Positions 58,286 to 64,000 of a stretch of DNA of 64,000 nucleotides are shown here, piece by piece. The notes below the pieces were generated by a model that saw only the letters and a program-made list of their open reading frames with translations, was not told the DNA's origin and ran no database searches. Position 1 is the first letter of the stretch. The number at the start of each line of letters is the position of its first letter. This DNA is from Pseudomonadota bacterium. GTDB taxonomy: Bacteria; Pseudomonadota; Gammaproteobacteria; Burkholderiales; Burkholderiaceae_E. The translations under genes were made by a program, and so were the position numbers. The stretch spans positions 8,271 to 72,270 of the forward strand of contig JAEWGX010000034.1 in assembly GCA_023388075.1 (NCBI GenBank), in the 5' to 3' direction.

Positions 58286-60594
58286 TGGCAACCACGCCGA
58301 TCTCCGCCGTGGCGCGGGCCGCGCTCATCGCCGGCCTCGCCCTGCTGTTCTGCCTCCTGGCACAGCTCGTGTCGGCCGGACTCGGCAACGCCCTCCTGAT
58401 CTGGCCGGCGTCCGGCGTCGCCTTTGCCTTCGGGTGGCGCTACGGTCGCGGCTGGGCGGCGGCCGCGAGCCTCGGCGTCTTCGCCTGGGCGATGTTCACC
58501 AGCCGCGACCTGCTCTTCTCGCTGACCGTCTCGCTCGCCAGCGTGATCGGCCCGATCGTGGCGATCCATTTCCTGAGAAGGATGGCGGACTGGAAGCCGC
58601 CCGAGTATCGGCTGGATGCGGTCGTGCGCTTCCTGGCCGTCGCACTGCTCGGATCCTCGGTGGTCAGCGCGGCCATCGTCACCGCCGTGTTCGCCGGCGG
58701 GCCGCTGTCGCCGCCGGTCGCGCTGCAGCCCGGCGCTGCCGCCGGTCCGGGTGGCTTCCTGTCGCTCGGCGGGCTCGATACCGCCAGCCTTCATCCGGCG
58801 CACGTGTTCCTGAGTGCCTGGCTCATCGACGGTCTCGGCATGATGCTGGTCGCGCCGGCGCTCCTTGCCTGGATCGACGACGCGGTGCCCGAGTCCGACA
58901 GCGGCCAGCAGTCGGTGGACATCTTCGATCTCTCCAGCGTGCTGATGACGCTGCTCGTGGCCGCGACCAGCCTTACCCTGGCGAGCTGGGAGCAGGAGCA
59001 GTTCAGCTACGTGGTGCTGTTCGCCTTCTTCCCCATCCTCGCCTGGTCGGCGGTACGCATGAGCGAGCGGGCCAACGCCCTCACCATGCTGATCAGCGCC
59101 CTCCCGCTGCTCGCCGCCTGGGCCTACCAGGTGAACGACTCGGGCGTGCCGGCCTACGGCCGCGCCATCCACGTCTCCGTCATCGCCGTCTGCGCCGTGC
59201 TGGTCGGCCTGGTGCTGCAGTCGATCGCCGCGGATCGGCGCCTCGCCATCCAGCGGGTGGCCCGGCAATCGCGCCAGGACATGAGCACCGGCCTGCTGAA
59301 CGACAGGGGCCTGCTCGCCGAGCTCGGGGACCGGCTGGTCGCGCCCAGCCGCGGCAACTACGGGCTGATCGGGCTGAACGTCACCAACTTCGATGCGATC
59401 AACGACCTCTGCGGGACGATCGATGCCATCCAGCTCGAGCAGTCCACGGCGCAGCTGCTGCAGCGCGTGCCCCAGCTCCAGTTCGCGGCGCGCCTGTCCG
59501 CCGGCCGCTACGCCCTCGTGATCGCCGCGGACACGGTCGCGCAGGTGCGGGCGGTCGCGCGGGAGATCTATTCGCAACTGAACGGCCAGGTGTTCCAGAC
59601 CGAGCTGGGCAGCCTGCGGCTGCAGTGCTGCGTGGGCGGTCTGCTGCTGGAGCGGCACACGCTCATCAGCAGCGAGGATTGCCTTTTCTCGCTCGGCGAT
59701 GCCATCTCCATCGCGGCGAGCGTGCGGGATCCGCAGCTCTTCGTCGAGCCGCTCTCGCAGATGATGATCGACGCCCGGCGGGCGCACCAGAGCAAGATCG
59801 AGCACATCCGGGAGGCGATCCGGGACAACCGCATCGAGCTCTACGCCCAGCCGGTGGTGGACCCCGACGCGCCCGCGCAGATGCGCTCCTACGAGCTGCT
59901 CACCCGCCTGCGCGATCGTGACGGCGCGCTGATCCAGCCGCCGGAGTTCCTCACGCTCGCCGCGCAGGCGCAGATGTCGATCCCGCTGGATCGCGCGGTC
60001 ATCCACCGGGCGTTCGAATGGCTGGCCGCCAACCCGGAAGCGCTCCTGGCCACCTGGAAATGCTCGATCAACCTCGCCGGCGCGACCATGTGCGACGGCG
60101 CCATCGCCGACTACATCCGGGACCAGCGCAACCGATACGGGATCCCGGCGCAGAAGGTGGTCTTCGAGATCACCGAGAGCGAGGCCATCCGCAATCCGGC
60201 CGCGGCCTCCCGCCTGGTGGACGACCTGAAGGAACAGGGCTTCGGCATCGCCCTGGACGACTTCGGCACGGGCCTTGCCACGTTCGAATACCTGAAGCGC
60301 TTCCCTCTGGACTATCTGAAGATCGACGGATCCTTCATTCGCAATCTCATGACCAATCCGATCGACGAGGAAATCGTGCTCTCCACCGTGCGGGTCGCGG
60401 CGCGACTGAAGCTGCGCACGGTGGCCGAGCACGTGCACAGCGCCGCGGTCTACGAGCGCCTTACCGAGATGGGCGTGACCTTCCTGCAGGGCGACTTCTT
60501 CGGCAAGCCGATCCCCCTGCGCGACTTCTTCGCGCTCGACCTGAAGGATCACGCCGGCACCGAGGCGTCCTCCAGCCGGTCGCTCGCCGAATGA
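58285..60594 (+). CDS. MASE1-like membrane sensor with degenerate GGDEF and EAL domains
   Basis: Predicted c-di-GMP phosphodiesterase, 769 residues. Eight or so hydrophobic helices (about 8-305) form a MASE1-type sensor (GLGNALLIWPASGVAFAFGWRYG). The GGDEF domain (about 330-490) is degenerate: the signature loop reads LSAGRYALVI, so no cyclase activity is expected. The EAL domain (about 515-755) keeps the key residues: Glu in SYELLTRL, Asn in SINLAG, Glu in FEITESEAI, Asp-Asp in LDDFGTGLATFEYLKRFPLDYLKIDG, Glu in VAEHVHS and Gln in LQGDFFGKP. The ATG overlaps the acnA stop (TGATG). Association with aconitase is unusual; the sensed signal is unknown. Confidence 0.88.
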   Translation: MATTPISAVARAALIAGLALLFCLLAQLVSAGLGNALLIWPASGVAFAFGWRYGRGWAAAASLGVFAWAMFTSRDLLFSLTVSLASVIGPIVAIHFLRRMADWKPPEYRLDAVVRFLAVALLGSSVVSAAIVTAVFAGGPLSPPVALQPGAAAGPGGFLSLGGLDTASLHPAHVFLSAWLIDGLGMMLVAPALLAWIDDAVPESDSGQQSVDIFDLSSVLMTLLVAATSLTLASWEQEQFSYVVLFAFFPILAWSAVRMSERANALTMLISALPLLAAWAYQVNDSGVPAYGRAIHVSVIAVCAVLVGLVLQSIAADRRLAIQRVARQSRQDMSTGLLNDRGLLAELGDRLVAPSRGNYGLIGLNVTNFDAINDLCGTIDAIQLEQSTAQLLQRVPQLQFAARLSAGRYALVIAADTVAQVRAVAREIYSQLNGQVFQTELGSLRLQCCVGGLLLERHTLISSEDCLFSLGDAISIAASVRDPQLFVEPLSQMMIDARRAHQSKIEHIREAIRDNRIELYAQPVVDPDAPAQMRSYELLTRLRDRDGALIQPPEFLTLAAQAQMSIPLDRAVIHRAFEWLAANPEALLATWKCSINLAGATMCDGAIADYIRDQRNRYGIPAQKVVFEITESEAIRNPAAASRLVDDLKEQGFGIALDDFGTGLATFEYLKRFPLDYLKIDGSFIRNLMTNPIDEEIVLSTVRVAARLKLRTVAEHVHSAAVYERLTEMGVTFLQGDFFGKPIPLRDFFALDLKDHAGTEASSSRSLAE

Positions 60595-60917
60595 CGGCGC
60601 TGGCCGAGCCCACCGGCAAAGGGGTGGCCGGGCGCATCGCGCTGCTGCTTCTCGCGGCGACACTGGCCGGCTGCAACAGCGACAAGCTGTCGGGCAACTG
60701 CGGCCACCAGATGGACGACTTCCGTGACCAGTACGGCGAGCCCCAGGAGGTGGAACGCTTCGAGTCCGGCAGCTTCCACCGGCACACCTGGTGGTACTGG
60801 CGGCTGGGCCTGGCCAGGACGTTCACCTGGGATGGCGCGATCGGCTCCTGCGAGATGACCGACCAGACCTTCGCACCGAGCGAGGAGCGTCCGGCGACAC
60901 TGCCGCCGCCCGGTTGA
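60591..60917 (+). CDS. small hypothetical lipoprotein
   Basis: 108 residues, no recognised family. After MTALAEPTGKGVAGR a hydrophobic stretch ends in the lipobox LAGC (cysteine near residue 28), so it is probably an outer or inner membrane lipoprotein. The remaining 80 residues hold CGHQMDDFRDQYGEPQEVERFESGSFHRHTWWYWRLGLARTFTWDG, with a Trp-rich block and two cysteines. The ATG overlaps the EAL gene stop by four bases (ATGA), so it is translationally coupled to it. The short GEPxxVE element resembles lipoproteins of the SmpA/BamE type, but the likeness is weak. Confidence 0.7.
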   Translation: MTALAEPTGKGVAGRIALLLLAATLAGCNSDKLSGNCGHQMDDFRDQYGEPQEVERFESGSFHRHTWWYWRLGLARTFTWDGAIGSCEMTDQTFAPSEERPATLPPPG

Positions 60918-60968
60918 ATCGGCTGCGCGCGCCGCATCCGCGCCGGTCTCCCCCGGCTCCATGGCGAT

Positions 60969-60997
60969 TAGTTTAGGACTAAACTATCCGCTATAAT
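60969..60997 (+). promoter_or_regulatory. operator-promoter of the aryl-CoA operon
   Basis: TAGTTTAG-GA-CTAAACTA (60969-60986) is a perfect palindrome with 8-bp arms. Five bases on is a consensus -10, TATAAT (60992-60997); the matching -35 (TAGTTT, 60969-60974, 17 bases away) lies inside the palindrome. A dimeric repressor, perhaps MarR-type, would block polymerase. The leader is about 17 bases with GAGGGAG five bases before the ATG. Confidence 0.7.
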
Positions 60998-61020
60998 CGC
61001 TGCATCACGAGGGAGCACCC

Positions 61021-63408
61021 ATGAAGATCGTCTGTATCGGCGGCGGCCCGGCCGGCCTCTACTTCGCCTTGCTGATGAAGCGCGCGAATCCGGACCACGA
61101 CATCACCGTCGTCGAGCGCAACCGCCCCTACGACACCTTCGGCTGGGGCGTCGTCTTCTCGGACCAGACGCTGGGCAACCTGCAGTCGGCCGATCCGGTC
61201 ACCGCCGGCAGGATCCTGGACGCCTTCAACCACTGGGACGACATCGAGGTGAACATCCGCGGGCACAGGATCGTGTCCAGCGGCCATGGCTTCTGCGGCA
61301 TCGGGCGCAAGCACCTGCTCAACATCCTGCAGGAACGCTGCGAGGAGCTCGGTGTCAAGCTCGTCTTCGAGACCGACGTCACCGACGTCGAGGACTACGC
61401 GGACGCCGACCTGGTCATCGCGAGCGACGGCCTCAACAGCCGCATCCGGACGCGCTTCGAGGCAACCTACCGGCCCGACATCGACACGCGTGACTGCCGC
61501 TTCGTCTGGCTGGGCACCCACAAGCTGTTCGAGGCGTTCACCTTCGCCTTCGAGCAGACCGAGCACGGCTGGATGCAGGCGCATGCCTATCGCTTCGACC
61601 GCGAGACCTCCACGTTCATCGTCGAGATGCCCGATCGCGTCTGGCGCGCCGCGGGCTTCGAAAGCATGAGCAAGGAAGAGGCGATCGCCTACTGCGAGAA
61701 GGTCTTCAGCCGCTACCTCGACGGCCATTCCCTGATATCGAACGCGACACACCTGCGCGGCTCCGCGCAGTGGATCCAGTTCCCGCGCGTGGTGTGCGAG
61801 AGCTGGGTTAACTATGGCGGCAGGAACCGCGACACGCCGATCGTCCTGATGGGCGATGCGGCGCACACCGCGCACTTCTCCATCGGCTCCGGCACCAAGC
61901 TCGCCTTCGAGGACGCGATCGAGCTCACGCGCTGCATCGCCCGGCAGCCGGACGACCTGCGCGCGGCCCTCACGGAGTACGAGGCGGTGCGCAGCGTCGA
62001 GGTGCTGCGTATCCAGAACGCGGCCCGCAACTCCACCGAGTGGTTCGAGAACGTGGATCGCTACGTCCACCTGCCGCCGGAGCAGTTCGCCTATTCCCTG
62101 CTCACCCGCAGCCAGCGCATCAGCCACGAGAACCTGAGGCTGCGCGACCGCCACTACCTCGAGTCGTACGAGGACTGGCTCGCCGAGCGCGCCGGCGCCC
62201 GCCGCGAACCGCACCAGCGGCCGATTCCGCCGATGTTCACCCCGTTCAAGGTGCGCGACGTGACGCTGAAGAACCGGGTTGTCGTCTCGCCGATGGCCCA
62301 GTACTCCTGCCAGGAGGGCCGGCCGGCCGACTACCACCTGGTCCACCTCGGTGCGCGCGCCATGGGCGGCGCCGGCATGGTGGTCGCCGAGATGACCTGC
62401 GTTTCGCCCGATGCCCGCATCACTCCGGGATGTCCGGGCCTGTGGAGCGAGGAGCAGCGCGACGGCTGGAAGCGGATCGTCGACTTCGTCCATGCCAACA
62501 GCAGCGCGCGCATCGCGATGCAGCTCGGTCATGCCGGCGCCAAGGGCTCGACCCGGCTCGCCTGGGAAGGCATCGACCAGCCACTGCCCTCCCCCGGCGG
62601 TCCGGCGGCCGCGCCCAACTGGCCGCTCATCTCGGCCTCGCCGCAGCAGTACCTGAAGGACGTCGGCCAGTGGTCGCGCGCGATGACCCGGGAGGACATG
62701 GTCCGCGTGCGGGATGACTTCGTGCGCAGCGCGCGCCTCGCGGCGGAGGCCGGGTTCGACTGGCTGGAGCTGCACTGCGCCCACGGCTACCTGCTTTCCA
62801 GCTTCATCTCGCCGCTCACCAACCGGCGCAAGGACGAGTACGGCGGCTCGCTCGAGAACCGGCTGCGCTATCCGCTCGAGGTGTTCCGGGCGGTCCGGGC
62901 CGTCTGGCCGGAGCACCTGCCGATGTCGGTCCGCATCTCGGCGCATGACTGGGTCGAAGGCGGCATCACGCCGGACGACGCGGTGGCGATCGCCCGGATC
63001 TTCAAGGCGGCCGGGGCGGACCTCATCGACTGCTCCTCCGGCCAGGTGAGCAAGGACGAGAAGCCGGTCTACGGCCGCATGTTCCAGACGCCGTTTGCCG
63101 ACCGCATCCGCAACGAGGCCGGGATTCCGACCATCGCGGTGGGTGCCATCTCCGAGGCCGACCATGTCAACAGCATCATCGCGGCCGGGCGGGCGGATCT
63201 CTGCGCGGTGGCTCGCCCGCACCTGGCCAATCCCGCCTGGAGCCTGATGGAGGCGGCCAAGATCGGCTATCTCGACGTCGAATGGCCGCGCCAATACACC
63301 TCGGCGAAGGTGCAGCTGGAGCGCAACCTCGAGCGCGAGAAGCTGATGGCGGCGCAGTCGGCCGGACTCACGCCGCTCGAGCAGGCGAACCGCGCGGTGG
63401 GGGTGTAG
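61021..63408 (+). CDS. bifunctional aryl-CoA monooxygenase/old yellow enzyme
   Basis: Fusion of two flavoproteins, 795 residues. The N-terminal part (about 1-385) is an FAD monooxygenase of the p-hydroxybenzoate-hydroxylase type: MKIVCIGGGPAGLYFALLMKR, DLVIASDGLNSRIR and the late FAD motif PIVLMGDAAHTAHFSIGSGTKLAFEDA. The C-terminal part (about 400-780) is an FMN old-yellow-enzyme domain: FKVRDVTLKNRVVVSPMAQYS, ARIAMQLGHAGAKG, DWLELHCAHGYLLSSFISPLTNRRKDEYGGSLENR. This pairing is that of 2-aminobenzoyl-CoA monooxygenase/reductase and of salicylyl-CoA 5-hydroxylase. Sequence alone does not choose between substrates. It opens an operon continuing out of the window. Confidence 0.9.
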   Translation: MKIVCIGGGPAGLYFALLMKRANPDHDITVVERNRPYDTFGWGVVFSDQTLGNLQSADPVTAGRILDAFNHWDDIEVNIRGHRIVSSGHGFCGIGRKHLLNILQERCEELGVKLVFETDVTDVEDYADADLVIASDGLNSRIRTRFEATYRPDIDTRDCRFVWLGTHKLFEAFTFAFEQTEHGWMQAHAYRFDRETSTFIVEMPDRVWRAAGFESMSKEEAIAYCEKVFSRYLDGHSLISNATHLRGSAQWIQFPRVVCESWVNYGGRNRDTPIVLMGDAAHTAHFSIGSGTKLAFEDAIELTRCIARQPDDLRAALTEYEAVRSVEVLRIQNAARNSTEWFENVDRYVHLPPEQFAYSLLTRSQRISHENLRLRDRHYLESYEDWLAERAGARREPHQRPIPPMFTPFKVRDVTLKNRVVVSPMAQYSCQEGRPADYHLVHLGARAMGGAGMVVAEMTCVSPDARITPGCPGLWSEEQRDGWKRIVDFVHANSSARIAMQLGHAGAKGSTRLAWEGIDQPLPSPGGPAAAPNWPLISASPQQYLKDVGQWSRAMTREDMVRVRDDFVRSARLAAEAGFDWLELHCAHGYLLSSFISPLTNRRKDEYGGSLENRLRYPLEVFRAVRAVWPEHLPMSVRISAHDWVEGGITPDDAVAIARIFKAAGADLIDCSSGQVSKDEKPVYGRMFQTPFADRIRNEAGIPTIAVGAISEADHVNSIIAAGRADLCAVARPHLANPAWSLMEAAKIGYLDVEWPRQYTSAKVQLERNLEREKLMAAQSAGLTPLEQANRAVGV

Positions 63409-63409
63409 C

Positions 63410-64000
63410 GTGTCACCGGGCGACGCCGGGACGGCGCTGCGGGGCCGCCACGCGCTCGTGACCGGTGCCGGCCGCGGCATCGGCGCGGAGATCGCGCGGG
63501 CGCTCGCTGCCGAAGGCGCCGAGCTGACGCTGCTCGGGCGCAACCGCGCGACGCTGGATGCAGTTGCGACTGGCCTTGGCGACGGCGTCAGGGCGCACGG
63601 CGTCGTTGCCGACGTGAGCGACCCGGCACAGGTGGCGAGCGCCTTCGCCGCCGCCCGCGAGCGCTTCGGCCCGGTGGCGATCCTGGTCAACAACGCCGGG
63701 CAGGCGGAAAGCGCCCCGCTCGCGAAGACCTCGCCGGAGCTGTGGCAGCGGATGATCGCGGTCAACCTGACCGGCACCTTCCTCTGCGCCCAGGCGGCAG
63801 TGCCGGACATGCTGTCCCTGGGCTGGGGACGCATCGTCAACATCGCGAGCACTGCGGGCCAGCGCGGCTACGCCTATGTGACCGCGTACTCTGCGGCCAA
63901 GCACGGCGTGGTCGGCTTCACCCGCTCGTTGGCCCTCGAGCTCGCCCGCAAGGGGGTCACGGTGAATGCCGTCTGCCCCGGCTACACCGAGACCGACATC
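63410..64000 (+). CDS. short-chain dehydrogenase/reductase (3' part outside window)
   Basis: Partial SDR oxidoreductase; 197 codons are visible from GTG at 63410, one base after the preceding stop. The NAD(P) motif is TGAGRGIGAEIARALAAEGAEL, followed by VNNAGQAES, NIASTAGQRGYAYVTAYSAAKHGVVGFTRSLALELA with catalytic Tyr160 and Lys164, and VNAVCPGYTETD. Only the C-terminal 50-60 residues are missing. The gene is on the same transcript as the aryl-CoA monooxygenase, so it probably oxidises a 3-hydroxyacyl-CoA or alicyclic intermediate in that pathway. ATG is absent near the N-terminus, making GTG the likely start. Confidence 0.88.
   Translation, partial: MSPGDAGTALRGRHALVTGAGRGIGAEIARALAAEGAELTLLGRNRATLDAVATGLGDGVRAHGVVADVSDPAQVASAFAAARERFGPVAILVNNAGQAESAPLAKTSPELWQRMIAVNLTGTFLCAQAAVPDMLSLGWGRIVNIASTAGQRGYAYVTAYSAAKHGVVGFTRSLALELARKGVTVNAVCPGYTETDI

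Noticed and set aside
55544..58291. A 915-codon open frame antisense to acnA
   Set aside because: Composition is typical of a reverse-strand shadow and acnA is unambiguous by its cluster cysteines.
60991..63852. A 953-codon open frame antisense to the aryl-CoA monooxygenase and SDR
   Set aside because: Shadow of two well-supported genes; no recognisable motif.

Overview
The window is GC-rich chromosomal DNA from a betaproteobacterium, most likely in or near the Burkholderiales. Three things point there: gene order (radA-alr-lplT, tsaB-rimI-udg, ispD-ispF beside mfd, bamD//rluD-pgeF, and one large TCA block sdhCDAB-sdhE / gltA / odhA-odhB-lpdA-zapE), a class I PHA operon, and Bug/TctC and TRAP receptors. 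I see no rRNA, tRNA, CRISPR array, IS element or phage gene. Assignments come from reading motifs and domain order; no database search was run.

Layout. 1-6.3 kb: radA (cut by the window edge), alr, the lysophospholipid transporter lplT, then a leftward hypothetical-tsaB-rimI-udg operon. 6.4-8.9 kb: an OmpR/EnvZ-type pair behind an upstream region full of phased GTAA repeats; the kinase appears to start at CTG. 8.9-14.6 kb: ispD/ispF, mfd, serB. 14.6-19.9 kb: an accessory-looking cluster of two paralogous signal-less sulfatases around a TctC-type receptor, divergent from a LysR regulator, with a readable promoter and LysR box. 19.8-29.9 kb: rimO, phaC-phaB-phaR (the synthase has a histone-H1-like tail), pgeF, rluD, bamD, a DinG/YoaA helicase and a YdcH protein. 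30-32.9 kb: a three-gene TRAP transporter.

33-60.9 kb is central carbon metabolism. Leftward run zapE, lpdA, odhB, odhA, gltA and sdhE, sdhB, sdhA, sdhD, sdhC, interrupted between gltA and sdhE by a hybrid histidine kinase in the opposite orientation. A GntR/UTRA regulator with a perfect palindrome at its own promoter separates this block from the rightward run mdh-prpB-prpC-hypothetical-prpD-DUF3617-acnA-EAL-lipoprotein. The oxidative TCA cycle and the 2-methylcitrate cycle are thus side by side, and aconitase is coupled by overlapping stop/start codons to a predicted c-di-GMP phosphodiesterase.

61-64 kb: the start of an aryl-CoA catabolic operon (FAD monooxygenase/old-yellow-enzyme fusion, then an SDR cut by the window edge) behind a promoter overlapped by an 18-bp perfect palindrome. 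Several genes start at TTG or GTG, and many junctions are 1-4 base stop/start overlaps, indicating dense translational coupling.
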